Positions 1 through 8,623 of a DNA stretch of 43,111 nucleotides are shown one piece after another; position 1 is the stretch's first letter; the number at the start of each line of letters is the position of its first letter. A model generated the notes under the pieces. That model was not told the origin of the DNA and did not search any database. It saw only the letters and a program-made list of their open reading frames with translations. This stretch comes from BMS3BBIN04 sp964552465 (GTDB lineage Bacteria; Electryoneota; Electryoneia; Electryoneales; Electryoneaceae): assembly GCA_964552465.1 (NCBI GenBank), contig CAZKGR010000027.1, positions 1 to 43,111 on the forward strand, in the 5' to 3' direction. A program made the position numbers and the translations under genes.

Positions 1-405
1 GATTTCTACGAGCACATATTTACTTATTTTAACAAGTTGAAAGATGAAGGGCGAAACGTCATCGTCTGCGGCGATTACAACACTGCCCACAAGGAAATCG
101 ACCTTACGCATCCGAAGCAGAACGAGAAATCATCTGGCTTCCTCCGTATCGAACGAGCGTGGATAGATCGCTGGGTGGATGCGGGATGGCTTGATTCATT
201 CCGTATGTTTAACCAGGAACCTGGCCAGTATTCGTGGTGGGACATGCGCACCCGTGCCCGTGAACGGGGCATTGGCTGGAGAATAGACTACCATTTCGCG
301 ACGGACAGCTTGCGTAACGCCATTACCTCGGCCAGCATCTCAGATGATGTCATGGGTTCCGATCATTGCCCGATCTGGATTGAAATCGACGAAACCGCAC
401 TCTAA
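1..405 (+). CDS. xthA: Exodeoxyribonuclease III, C-terminal part (5' truncated)
   Basis: The reading frame is open from base 1, so the N-terminal half lies outside the window. The 134 visible residues match the C-terminal half of the exonuclease III/AP endonuclease family (endonuclease/exonuclease/phosphatase fold). This family cuts DNA 5' of abasic sites and removes 3'-blocking groups in base-excision repair. Visible active-site motifs are GDYN (the Asp/Asn metal and phosphate site), a W-D-x-R-x-x-A-R-E-R segment followed by the substrate-contacting GWRIDY, and the terminal GSDHCP with the catalytic Asp-His pair. Nothing looks broken. The next gene starts 15 bases after the stop and may be co-transcribed. 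The choice between xthA and exoA naming is convention; family membership is secure. Confidence 0.93.
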   Translation, partial: DFYEHIFTYFNKLKDEGRNVIVCGDYNTAHKEIDLTHPKQNEKSSGFLRIERAWIDRWVDAGWLDSFRMFNQEPGQYSWWDMRTRARERGIGWRIDYHFATDSLRNAITSASISDDVMGSDHCPIWIEIDETAL

Positions 406-420
406 CCCCGGGATGATTCC

Positions 421-1206
421 ATGAACCGGCTACACGTTGTGCTTGCACTGATCATGTTTTTTGTGTCGTTTTGGACGCTTCCACTCGCACAAGCTGATGA
501 ACGAACTGGCTGGTTTGTTGGAGGATCCGTCAGTTTGCTCGAACTTGGAGCCAGCGGAGATGTTGAAACTCCCAATGGCAAAGTGAGATTTGAGATTCAA
601 GATCCTAACGCGATCGGGCTGACTAATAACATTGACATCAACTCTGAAACTACAATGGGGCTCGGCTGGGAGAGCACTCAGATGCCGGGTGGTTCATTAT
701 ACATCGGGTATCGATCCGGATTTCACTGGGCAACACATCTGGATTTCTTCTGGGCACTTCCCAAGGATTCGGAGTTGGCAGGATATCCGAGTGAAAATGC
801 TGGAGATACTTATCTGGAACAGCAGTCCACACAATCGACCTACAAGACAACCCGCCTGATGTTGGATTGGCGTCCATTAAGACCATTGCCGATGTGGTAC
901 CTGACTGCGGGTTTGGAATATGTTGAATTCAACACGCGGCTGGAATTCCGCTGGCAATACGAGAATAACGGCGAAGCCAAGCGTTACTACGAAACGTTTG
1001 AGGATACGGGTAGAGCATTCGGATTTGTTTTCGGTAGTGGACTTCAGTTCAGCAATCCGGAAACGCCTCGTCAGGAGTGGTTCATCAACATGAGCTACGC
1101 CTATGTGCCGTTCAACGACGCATATTTCGCGTGGGATGGCGATTTTCTACTCGGTGGGTTGTCACTCGAGGGTGGCGCTCGATTCTATCCGGGACGTGGC
1201 AGATAA
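421..1206 (+). CDS. Exported outer-membrane beta-barrel-like protein of unknown function
   Basis: This 261-residue protein has a clear signal peptide (MNRLHVVLALIMFFVSF, cleavage near LAQA-DE). The mature part is rich in alternating aromatic and polar residues, with many short strand-like segments (for example GWFVGGSVSLLEL, MWYLTAGLEYVEF, AFGFVFGSGLQFS and WFINMSYAYV). This pattern suggests a small 8- to 12-stranded outer-membrane barrel, though no named family was recognised. It does not end in the usual C-terminal Phe; it ends ARFYPGRGR. There is no strong Shine-Dalgarno sequence before the ATG. It starts 15 bases after the exonuclease gene and is followed at 1235-1268 by a strong hairpin that could end transcription. 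The barrel assignment is inference from composition. Confidence 0.75.
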   Translation: MNRLHVVLALIMFFVSFWTLPLAQADERTGWFVGGSVSLLELGASGDVETPNGKVRFEIQDPNAIGLTNNIDINSETTMGLGWESTQMPGGSLYIGYRSGFHWATHLDFFWALPKDSELAGYPSENAGDTYLEQQSTQSTYKTTRLMLDWRPLRPLPMWYLTAGLEYVEFNTRLEFRWQYENNGEAKRYYETFEDTGRAFGFVFGSGLQFSNPETPRQEWFINMSYAYVPFNDAYFAWDGDFLLGGLSLEGGARFYPGRGR

Positions 1207-1234
1207 AACACAGGATTTGACAGGAATTGATAGA

Positions 1235-1268
1235 GAACACCCTCCACAATAATGTGTGGAGGGTGTTC
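1235..1268. terminator. Perfect 14-bp hairpin, probable (bidirectional) terminator
   Basis: Arms GAACACCCTCCACA and TGTGGAGGGTGTTC pair perfectly around the 6-base loop ATAATG. It lies 28 bases after the stop at 1206. The + strand side has no T-run (AGCTCAGG follows). The - strand side continues TCTATCAATT, slightly more U-rich. It may therefore serve the weak minus-strand ORF at 1280-1540 as well as, or instead of, the + gene. Confidence 0.6.
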
Positions 1269-1279
1269 AGCTCAGGGGC

Positions 1280-1540
1280 TCAGTTGACCGAGGGACCATG
1301 TGCTGCACGTAGCCAGAGTGTGGTACTGGCGTTCAACTGAACAGGGCGTGTACATGAACCAGGTCGCGTGGGTCGGCTGATGAGCTGCTGGGGGACATGG
1401 TCCAGCCTCGCAGCGACCGTCGACAACATCACTTCCGCCCCATACTCCATGGGCAGAAATCCTGGTGCTGGCAGGATAGTCCCACGTCGTGCGGGAATTA
1501 TGATGCTTCGTCTGCCCAAACGTTTGCCGCGCCGTTTCAT
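1280..1540 (-). CDS. Possible small basic protein (doubtful ORF)
   Basis: This 86-residue frame starts MKRRGKRLGRRS. Two things favour it: an AGGGAG ribosome-binding-site-like sequence five bases before the ATG, and a perfect hairpin just after the stop. The frame stays open 21 codons further upstream (to 1603), but that ATG has no ribosome-binding site. The N-terminus is strongly basic and the rest has no recognisable domain or signal peptide. A + strand frame (1397-1744) overlaps it and looks equally random. It could be a small nucleic-acid-binding protein, a gene remnant or chance; I could not assign it to a family. Confidence 0.22.
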   Translation of the reverse strand: MKRRGKRLGRRSIIIPARRGTILPAPGFLPMEYGAEVMLSTVAARLDHVPQQLISRPTRPGSCTRPVQLNASTTLWLRAAHGPSVN

Positions 1541-1911
1541 GGTTGCTCCCTGAGCGATATGTTCAAGCAGCTCGAAATACTTCAAGTGATCAGGAAAGAA
1601 CATGACGAGCGTCTTTGTGGCCAGGGGAAGGGCTCACTGGGATCGGTCATCCAGTTCAACGGGGTTTTCCGTCCACTCGCGTATCCGTGCTGCTCTCAAC
1701 TCATCGGCATCCTGACCTGGAACTTGAGCATTCCTTCCTCTTAGAGTCAGGAATAGTTAAAGCGCTGGCTTAAAGATTGAGCTGCAAAGATTGGAACCGG
1801 ATGATTGTCACGGGCATGAACGAATCAGGCAGCGCTCCGGGGATATTTCCGTTCATGTCGTCTAGCGAGCTATTTTCTCGTCATATCGATTAATCCTAAC
1901 ATGGTCTTATC

Positions 1912-3432
1912 ATGCGAACGAGCCTGACATCGCTCATCCTGCTGTTAGTTTTCCTGGTAGCCACATCGACCGCAAGTGAGGATCCAACTGACAGCCCGAA
2001 ACTCCAGCAGTCGATGAAGAAACAGCTCTTCGTCTTCCCAGTTGAGTTTTCGCGGAAGGCGCACGATGTCGACCGTGACCAGCGGCGCCAGTTCGAGGGT
2101 GAACTGATGCGCGAACTGGTGTACAATTTCCCTCGCTTCGCATTCTACGAGATGCCGCTTGATGCTAATGTTGACGAGTTCCTCGAGAATGCGAACGATT
2201 ATCTGCTCGCGCATGCCCAGGAGATCAAGCAGAAACGTGTCGATACCGGTGGGCGTTATGGGGAAGCACCTATCACACTTGAAGATTTGCAGGAAATTGT
2301 GGAAAATGGGTATGCCTTTGTCCCGCGCATGACCCTTGGCGAATTGAAAGAGGACGAGTGGAAGCTGAATGCTGAGATAGATATCTATAGAACTCACGAC
2401 CAGGTTTTCGTTGGGACTATCGATGGATCTTCAGAGGGGCTGGGCGCCTTGATGGCACTATCCATCACGGATGTGCTCAACTCCATAGATAATGACGATG
2501 AGCAACGACCCAGCAAGAAAGAGCTGAGTGATCAATATCGCCGCAAAGCCAGTGGTGTTGTCGCTGAGTTGCGAACTGACCTGCGCAAGATGGATGAATT
2601 CTCGATCAAGGCGATTGTCACTTCGCCCGGTGTGAACAAATTCATCTTCAACCAGGGACATGATTTGGGCGTTGAGCTGGACAAGCGGTACAAGGTATGG
2701 TCAACGACTGATCCCGACGCCGAGGGACGAACTCTGCTGGCATATGGAAAAGTACGTGATGTTCGGGATCAGGAGTCTGACGTCCAGGTACTAATCGGTG
2801 GTTGGGATCTGACATACGCTGACCAAGTTGTCGAAGACGCTCGTTTCGGAATCAACATCTCGCCCATGATCGGTTTCCTTCCCATCAGCAGCGACGGATT
2901 TGAAGAGTTCATGGATGGAACGGCTGACATCCCCGGCGAGATGGATAGTGGAGATGCGGATTTACCCGAAGACGGATCCCGAAATGGCGCGTGGATTGGG
3001 GCATCACTGGAGATAAACACCGCGAGTTGGTCAAACCTGTCCGAATTCTATGTAACTGGTGAAGGGGGTTTAGTCGGGGGTTTATCACAGACGTTTGCCG
3101 CACACATGAGCTTCGGTCTGACAAAGAAGCTTTGGTTTCGCCGGATTGGCTGGTCACTGTCCGGTCGTTATGGACTGCTGCACATATCATTTTCAAACCT
3201 TGAAGAAGAGAAAGTGCAAGGCGACCAGATCAATAACGCTACTGTGCACGGCCTGATGTTCGCCACCGGATTGGAGATCCTGATAAATCCCGACTGGGCA
3301 ATCCGTGGCGAGGTAGGCTACAGCTTGATGCCGGAACAGACAGTACTTCGTGAGGATAATGACGATGGCCATGAAGCAGTTGTCGGAGTAAATGGCCTGA
3401 TGTTCAAGGCGGGTGTGCTGTTTAGTTTATGA
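1912..3432 (+). CDS. Exported protein with FlgT-like middle domains and a barrel-like C-terminus
   Basis: This 506-residue protein has a signal peptide (MRTSLTSLILLLVFLVATSTA, cleavage near residue 21). Residues ~38-190 (start LFVFPVEFSRKAHD) resemble the FlgT middle-domain fold, in which lists of regulated or OM-associated proteins compute a stem of alternating beta and alpha segments. Residues ~215-300 (VTSPGVNKFIFNQGHDLGVELDKRYKVW) resemble the FlgT C-terminal domain, with its G-x-x-L-G-V-x-x-x-x-x-Y/F-x-V pattern. Residues ~355-506 are glycine- and aromatic-rich strands ending LMFKAGVLFSL, typical of an outer-membrane barrel. No good ribosome-binding site precedes the ATG; an upstream ATG at 1901 is out of frame. 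FlgT belongs to the flagellar basal body in Vibrio, but no flagellar gene is near, so the role is unknown. A good terminator follows at 3488. Confidence 0.75.
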   Translation: MRTSLTSLILLLVFLVATSTASEDPTDSPKLQQSMKKQLFVFPVEFSRKAHDVDRDQRRQFEGELMRELVYNFPRFAFYEMPLDANVDEFLENANDYLLAHAQEIKQKRVDTGGRYGEAPITLEDLQEIVENGYAFVPRMTLGELKEDEWKLNAEIDIYRTHDQVFVGTIDGSSEGLGALMALSITDVLNSIDNDDEQRPSKKELSDQYRRKASGVVAELRTDLRKMDEFSIKAIVTSPGVNKFIFNQGHDLGVELDKRYKVWSTTDPDAEGRTLLAYGKVRDVRDQESDVQVLIGGWDLTYADQVVEDARFGINISPMIGFLPISSDGFEEFMDGTADIPGEMDSGDADLPEDGSRNGAWIGASLEINTASWSNLSEFYVTGEGGLVGGLSQTFAAHMSFGLTKKLWFRRIGWSLSGRYGLLHISFSNLEEEKVQGDQINNATVHGLMFATGLEILINPDWAIRGEVGYSLMPEQTVLREDNDDGHEAVVGVNGLMFKAGVLFSL

Positions 3433-3487
3433 TATTGCAAGATGGTACTGCATCCGGCTGACCAGCCCAATTCTCAGTTCTATGCGA

Positions 3488-3515
3488 AATGCCACGGACC
3501 GAAATCCGTGGCATT
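3488..3515 (+). terminator. Rho-independent terminator
   Basis: An 11-bp perfect stem (AATGCCACGGA with TCCGTGGCATT) closes on loop CCGAAA and is followed by CTTAGTCTTTCT. It lies 55 bases after the stop at 3432 and also sits between convergent genes, so it may stop minus-strand transcripts coming from 3551 as well. Confidence 0.8.
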
Positions 3516-3550
3516 CTTAGTCTTTCTGCTTCGTACTCTGCACTTGGTAC

Positions 3551-5602
3551 TTATTTAATCAGCGTCAATTTCCGCAGTGCCGTGGCGTAGCCTTCCGCAT
3601 CCACACGAACGAAGTACATTCCGCTGGCTAATTGGCTACCGTCAACCACAATCCGGTGTATACCAGCGTGATGTGTGCCTTGTGTCAACTGTTGAATCTC
3701 ACGACCCATCAAATCGAACAGGGTGATCTCCAGATTTCCGGGTGCTGGCAAGCTGATTTGCAGCTCGGTGCTGGGATTAAACGGATTTGGCATCGCCTGC
3801 GAGACCACGAAATCTGTTGGCAGAAGTGATGATCCTGCCTCTTCCACACTGGTATTCTGGTGAACGATGACAGTGAACGCATCGAACGCTTCCAACTCCA
3901 ATGGCGTTTCACCAACGTTAATGCGGAATATGTAGGTACCATCCGGATAACTGATTGGGATCGCCTGAATCTGGTCGCTCAGGTTGAAAGAGACGCCTGG
4001 ATTCAACGTCACGTCGCCAAACACCTGCAACGGTCCAAAGAAGGTGCCATCCGGCCACACCAGCTCAGTCCAAACAAAGACTTCCATTGGATCGTCCAGC
4101 GAGTTTTCAATTTGTGCAGACCAGTTGAACTCGTCGCCCGGCAATAGAGCTTCGGAAAGGTCCGGAGCGCTGAGGTTTATGTCAACTGATCCCAACTCTT
4201 CTGGATATTCGAAGTTAACATGGACCAGCGGTTTACCATTGATGTCGAAGTTGAGATACCACTGGTTACCGTCAGTCAGCATGTATACTGGCGGAAGCTC
4301 TGTGTTCTCCACGATCTCGGGGTCACTGGTATCAATTGGAAGGCGGAAGCCGTCCATGCCCTGAATGACGAATGAAACCGACTGGTTGTTTGTCAGCTCT
4401 GGCGAAATAATCGGGAACAGATTCCAGCCCTGAAAGACTGGCCCTATGTAGCTCCAGAACTCGGTAAATACACCCCCGGCGTACGTATAAGCCTTCAGCT
4501 CGACTTCCTCCACTTCAAGCATGAAGTATACTTGGGCGCTGTTTGCTACCGCTCCCGATGCTGGTGGCATGAACATGACGGAAAATCCTTCACCTTCATC
4601 AATAGGAACTGTTGCTTCCCAACTGCCATCGTCATAGCACAACCAGCCATCCCGATCGACAACCTGTTGAAACAGTTCAAAATGGTTGTTCGCGGGATCA
4701 TCGGCGCCATTGATCACGATGTCCATAGTCACAACGTAATCGCCGTAGCTCTCAGGAGTCCAAGATGTTGCAGTAGTAAAAGAATATGATGATCCTGGTG
4801 CGAGAGTCGGCAACGGAACAGTAGCCTCATAAACAACCTCATCTTCTTCGTCCCGAATCTCAATCTCACATGATGATTCCGGCGAATTGGTTGTGCCAGA
4901 GTTGAGGATACGACCGTGATAGGTCAGGCTGTTGTCCATGGTTACGTGATACCGGTTCTGGTTATTCCAGACCCGGTTAGCAACTAGATCATATACGCCT
5001 TCCCCATATTCGCCACCTGCTTCAATCACCCAGTCACCAGCACTATCCAACGAAAAGGGCCCACCATTCTCGTCAGATCCGAGCAGGTTGGATCCGCTGC
5101 TTCCGTTCGTGTCCTCGCAGATGTTCCACGCGAAGATGTTCGATGTTCCCACGCTGATCCAGAAGGCTTCATCCGGTCCAAAAAACTGGTAGTTGTCGGC
5201 GGTCAGTTCGAGTTCGAGCCAAACCGTGGTGCTCGTGACCAGTTCGCGGGATACATCACCTGTAAATGTAGCAATGTGGGGTCCCGGCGAATCCTCATTA
5301 TCCGAGTAGATGCGAACCGTTAGCGCGCTGACTTCCTGCGTGTGTTCTTCAACGAGAACTCGAATTCCCTGCAAGATGAAATCGTCATCCGGCACGAACC
5401 TGGCCAACGAATACTGCGGGTTGAAGATCTCTTCGATCTGGATGCCTACATCCGGAAAACTGTGGTTGGTGAGGACAACATCAAAATCGTCGATTTCATT
5501 GTTCAGCTGTTCATTGGGAAACACCGCACCTACAGCTACTGAAGCAAAAAGAGGTGCCAAAACAAACAACGTCCAAACCACAAATACCAATCTGATTTTC
5601 AT
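3551..5602 (-). CDS. T9SS cargo protein, type A sorting domain (paralogue A)
   Basis: This 683-residue secreted protein starts at an ATG with an excellent AGGAGGG site seven bases upstream. The signal peptide is MKIRLVFVVWTLFVLAPLFASVAVG. Residues ~30-215 form a jelly-roll-like beta domain (FILQGIRVLVEE, WLELELTADNY, AFWISVGTS). Ig-like domains follow, including one with APGSSYSF and another at ~480-585. The last ~85 residues (from VVSQAMPNPFNPST) are a T9SS type A sorting domain, ending GMYFVRVDAEGYATALRKLTLIK. Such domains take proteins through the outer membrane and are then removed or attached to the surface. The whole architecture matches the neighbour at 5703-7769, so the two are tandem duplicates. 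No catalytic motif was seen; adhesin or structural roles are possible. Confidence 0.88.
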   Translation of the reverse strand: MKIRLVFVVWTLFVLAPLFASVAVGAVFPNEQLNNEIDDFDVVLTNHSFPDVGIQIEEIFNPQYSLARFVPDDDFILQGIRVLVEEHTQEVSALTVRIYSDNEDSPGPHIATFTGDVSRELVTSTTVWLELELTADNYQFFGPDEAFWISVGTSNIFAWNICEDTNGSSGSNLLGSDENGGPFSLDSAGDWVIEAGGEYGEGVYDLVANRVWNNQNRYHVTMDNSLTYHGRILNSGTTNSPESSCEIEIRDEEDEVVYEATVPLPTLAPGSSYSFTTATSWTPESYGDYVVTMDIVINGADDPANNHFELFQQVVDRDGWLCYDDGSWEATVPIDEGEGFSVMFMPPASGAVANSAQVYFMLEVEEVELKAYTYAGGVFTEFWSYIGPVFQGWNLFPIISPELTNNQSVSFVIQGMDGFRLPIDTSDPEIVENTELPPVYMLTDGNQWYLNFDINGKPLVHVNFEYPEELGSVDINLSAPDLSEALLPGDEFNWSAQIENSLDDPMEVFVWTELVWPDGTFFGPLQVFGDVTLNPGVSFNLSDQIQAIPISYPDGTYIFRINVGETPLELEAFDAFTVIVHQNTSVEEAGSSLLPTDFVVSQAMPNPFNPSTELQISLPAPGNLEITLFDLMGREIQQLTQGTHHAGIHRIVVDGSQLASGMYFVRVDAEGYATALRKLTLIK

Positions 5603-5702
5603 TGTACTACCCTCCTGATTGAGAGGTATATCCCCTCCAGATTATCCCATTACGGGCTGACTACATATTGTGCATCCCAAAGTAGTAATACTGGAATGCG
5701 TA

Positions 5703-7769
5703 CTACTTCAACAATGTGATTTTTCGCATTACAGCTTGCGTATTCTCATCTGAATGAATACGCACAAAATAGGTTCCGCTCGCCAACATTGTTCCATCAA
5801 TTGTAATCGGTATCTGTCCTGTAGCAAAGTTTTCGTCAATCAGTTGTCCAACATGCCTTCCGATGACATCATAGAGATCAATTGCCAGATGCATGGGATA
5901 TGCCATTGTAATCGTCAATGTGGTCGCCGAATTGAACGGATTCGGGGACGGCATGCTGACAGCTATTGCCTGGGGAAGAGTACTCTCAGATTCTACTTCT
6001 TCTGAACTCATGTTGTTATCATCGACCAGCACATTGAAGGCATCAAACGTCGCCGTAACATCAGGATATTGTCCAACATTCAGTCTGAATTGGTAGATAC
6101 CATCAGGTGCTGCGAACGGAACATCCTGCGATGATAACGGTATCTCATATGGTACTCCCGGTATGAAAGTCTGGTTATCGAGAAGCTGCAACGGTGAGAA
6201 TTGCTCTCCTGTGGGCCAAATAAGTTCTGTCCATATGTCCAGAGTCTGAATCTCTTGTAGTGTGTTCTCGATCAGGGTCGTGTATTCCCAGCTATCCCCA
6301 GGCTCAATGACCACTGGTTCCGTTAATGGTTCAATATCCGCTGTGATAAACTGGCTACCCGTTGAAAGCTCGTACGCAACCTGTACCAATGGTTTGCCTG
6401 GAATATCTGGGTCAGGATTCCAGATCGCGCCGTCAGTCAGGAAATACGTGAACGGCATGAAATCATTGGGTTCAATCTGTGGATCGGATATGTCCATTGA
6501 CACTTGATTATTACCACCATCCTCGAAGACGAACGCCACCGCTCCATCGTTTAGCAGCGGTGATGCGAGCGCGAAAGTCACCCATCCCTGTTGAACAGGT
6601 CCATTGTATTCCCAGATTCGCGTGAAAATTGCGTTCTCATAGCGATAAGCTGACAGGTTGACGGATGAATAAAGATGATCAAAATAGACTTTTACACGTG
6701 CAGATTTGACCATCTGCAAGGCAGGAGTAAGCATGACTGCCAGCCCCTGACCTTCCGGCAGCGAATACAATGCCTCAGCTGTTCCATCATCGAAGCCGTG
6801 GTAGTTGTCCTCGCCGATGACTTGTTGATAGAGACTGACGCTGTCATTTAATGGATTGTCATCTGAATCGATGTTTATAGTCACTGAGACTGTGTATCTG
6901 CCAGGTGTTGAAGGAACCCACGGATTCTGGAATTCGAACTGGCGCATTGCCCCAACGACCATCGGGGGGATATTCAAAATTGAAGAATGAATTGTATTCA
7001 AATCTTCATCAGTAATTTCAATCTCCGCCGTGCCACCCATTGACGGTGTTCCGCCAACATTTGTAATTCGGGTGACATAGCGAATCAACGATTCGGGCTC
7101 CATATGATAGAGCCCTTCAGTATTCCAGAGCTGTGATGCTTCGACATCACATGTGGGCCATGCGTATGTCCCTCCCGCCTCCATGATCCAGTCGCCTGAG
7201 CTGACAGCGTTTTGAGGATTCCCGTTTGCACCAGATGCAGCCAGGCTATAACCGGCCATATCGTTTGTGTCTTGCATGATTGCCCAGTTATCTGTGTCGG
7301 GAGTTCCGATACTTATCCAGAAAGGTTCATCTGCTTGCAGCACGTGCTGGTACTCAACGGGCAAATGCAATTCCAACCAGACGATATTGTCCTGATAGAC
7401 TTCTCGCTCAACCTCGCCGGTATAGATTGAAACCAGATCACCAGGCATAAGTGTTTGATTGAATTCATAGATGTAAATCGTCGCGCTGAAAACCGGGTCC
7501 TCATATTCTTCAACCAACACACGCAGACCTTGCATTATGAAATCTTCTTCTGGCGTGAACAGGCTTATCGACCATTGCGGATTGTAGATCGTTTGAACTT
7601 CCGGATCCACGGTAGGGAATGAGTGATAGTACAGGGTGTTGTCGAACTCGTCGATCTCATCAATAGTATTCAGAGAGAGTTCCGCTACCCCAATCGCCGG
7701 CAGGATCAGGAACAACAGGCTGATCAGGACAACCGAAATGTTGATTGTTTTTTTGTTTCCAAACAGCAT
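5703..7769 (-). CDS. T9SS cargo protein, type A sorting domain (paralogue B)
   Basis: This is a 688-residue secreted protein. The frame opens at 7790, but the ATG at 7769 (MLFGNKKTINIS) has GGAG five bases upstream and gives a normal signal peptide (VVLISLLFLILPAIGVA), so it is preferred. The N-terminal domain parallels paralogue A segment by segment: YNPQWSISLF against NPQYSLARF, GLRVLVEEYEDP against GIRVLVEEHTQE, and PFWISIGTPDT against AFWISVGTSNI. Ig-like regions follow in the same order. The C-terminal ~85 residues carry MPSPNPFNSATT and end AVMRKITLLK, a T9SS type A sorting domain with a variant NPFNS motif. It lies 100 bases upstream of paralogue A on the same strand. The spacer contains no evident terminator, so the pair may share a transcript. 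No enzymatic residues were recognised. Confidence 0.88.
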   Translation of the reverse strand: MLFGNKKTINISVVLISLLFLILPAIGVAELSLNTIDEIDEFDNTLYYHSFPTVDPEVQTIYNPQWSISLFTPEEDFIMQGLRVLVEEYEDPVFSATIYIYEFNQTLMPGDLVSIYTGEVEREVYQDNIVWLELHLPVEYQHVLQADEPFWISIGTPDTDNWAIMQDTNDMAGYSLAASGANGNPQNAVSSGDWIMEAGGTYAWPTCDVEASQLWNTEGLYHMEPESLIRYVTRITNVGGTPSMGGTAEIEITDEDLNTIHSSILNIPPMVVGAMRQFEFQNPWVPSTPGRYTVSVTINIDSDDNPLNDSVSLYQQVIGEDNYHGFDDGTAEALYSLPEGQGLAVMLTPALQMVKSARVKVYFDHLYSSVNLSAYRYENAIFTRIWEYNGPVQQGWVTFALASPLLNDGAVAFVFEDGGNNQVSMDISDPQIEPNDFMPFTYFLTDGAIWNPDPDIPGKPLVQVAYELSTGSQFITADIEPLTEPVVIEPGDSWEYTTLIENTLQEIQTLDIWTELIWPTGEQFSPLQLLDNQTFIPGVPYEIPLSSQDVPFAAPDGIYQFRLNVGQYPDVTATFDAFNVLVDDNNMSSEEVESESTLPQAIAVSMPSPNPFNSATTLTITMAYPMHLAIDLYDVIGRHVGQLIDENFATGQIPITIDGTMLASGTYFVRIHSDENTQAVMRKITLLK

Positions 7770-7812
7770 GGATTCTCCATACCCCATCATTTCAACAACC
7801 TACGAGAATACA

Positions 7813-7828
7813 GCATGTGATTACATGC
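7813..7828. repeat. Small palindrome upstream of the paralogue pair
   Basis: Arms GCATGT and ACATGC flank GATT, 44 bases before the start at 7769. It could be an operator or a leader hairpin; six base pairs alone are weak evidence. Confidence 0.3.
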
Positions 7829-7948
7829 CGTGTCTCACGCTCACGTGAATCAACCGTCTCCGGGAGGACCCTCTTCGTCGGCTCGAAATGATGTGAGCAA
7901 TTTTGATTCGTTTTCATAGATTTATCAATTGTAGTTATTGTAAACCAT

Positions 7949-7977
7949 GAAACGACCCGCAAGATGCGGGCCGTTTC
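7949..7977 (-). terminator. Probable terminator of the iorAB transcript
   Basis: A 13-bp stem on the minus-strand RNA (GAAACGGCCCGCA with TGCGGGTCGTTTC, one G-U pair) closes on a three-base loop. On the + strand the same position is an A-C mismatch, so the hairpin fits minus-strand transcription better. It lies 38 bases beyond the iorB stop. No long U-run follows. Confidence 0.65.
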
Positions 7978-8014
7978 GTCAGATTTGACTCTTTGCTGCT
8001 TATGAGTGCTTGGA

Positions 8015-8623
8015 TTAAGCTGTAACGCCTTCTGCTACAGCTCTCCCACGCGCAAATGCTGCGATGTTTAGATCGATCGTCTTGGGCGGCACCATGGCAC
8101 GGATAGTTTCATCCCAGATATTATCGCTGATATCTAGGCCAGTAGACAGCGCTCCCAGCAGAATTGTGTTGGTCAGACGCGGATTCCCCAACTCCAGTGC
8201 GATTGCTTCAGCTTCTACAGGGACAACGCGACCGCGACACACACCTTTCGAGTCTTCAAGTGCGGCTTCCGGGTATTGCAATCCCTTCGCCTTTTTCTTC
8301 TGCGGCCCGCGTGGTGGCGGGATTTTCTGGGTCGAAGAGAGCAGCAAGCCACCCTCTTTCACTTCGTGTGCAAAGCGCAAAGCTTCAGCTGATTCAAACC
8401 CAAGCATAACATCTGCCTGACCACGTTGAATCAGGGGACTGTACACGACTTCGCCGAAACGCACATGGCTTGTTACGACACCACCACGCTGGCTCATGCC
8501 ATGAACCTCGGATTTCTTGACATCGTATCCCGCACGTAATGCTACCTCACAGAGGATATTCGAGGCGAGGACTACGCCCTGACCGCCGACTCCGACGATG
8601 AGTACATTGACCACATCACTCAT
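8015..8623 (-). CDS. iorB: Indolepyruvate:ferredoxin oxidoreductase, beta subunit
   Basis: This 202-residue cytoplasmic protein is the gamma-domain-type subunit of 2-oxoacid:ferredoxin oxidoreductases. With IorA it converts arylpyruvates and CoA to arylacetyl-CoA, CO2 and reduced ferredoxin. The family hallmarks are visible: the N-terminal VLIVGVGGQGVVLASNIL, then KKSEVHGMSQRGGVVTSHVRFG, and the later NTILLGALS. The length is typical. A stretch at ~100-118 (IPPPRGPQKKKAKGLQYP) is a proline/lysine-rich insert. Its start overlaps the iorA stop by four bases (ATGA), which predicts translational coupling and equal synthesis of both subunits. Confidence 0.93.
   Translation of the reverse strand: MSDVVNVLIVGVGGQGVVLASNILCEVALRAGYDVKKSEVHGMSQRGGVVTSHVRFGEVVYSPLIQRGQADVMLGFESAEALRFAHEVKEGGLLLSSTQKIPPPRGPQKKKAKGLQYPEAALEDSKGVCRGRVVPVEAEAIALELGNPRLTNTILLGALSTGLDISDNIWDETIRAMVPPKTIDLNIAAFARGRAVAEGVTA

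Larger units (their letters stand above)
1207..1911. other. 705-base gap without a convincing gene
   Basis: Apart from the hairpin at 1235-1268 and the doubtful minus ORF at 1280-1540, no frame has a recognisable product. The 1290-1560 part is more GC-rich than typical spacer DNA here and could be an eroded gene or an unrecognised RNA. Signature sequences of tmRNA, RNase P RNA and SRP RNA were looked for by eye and not seen. The last ~150 bases (1760-1911) are AT-richer and presumably carry the promoter of the gene at 1912. Confidence 0.5.

Noticed and set aside
1397..1744. 115-residue + strand open frame
   Set aside because: No ribosome-binding site, signal peptide or recognisable domain, and random-looking composition overlapping another doubtful frame.
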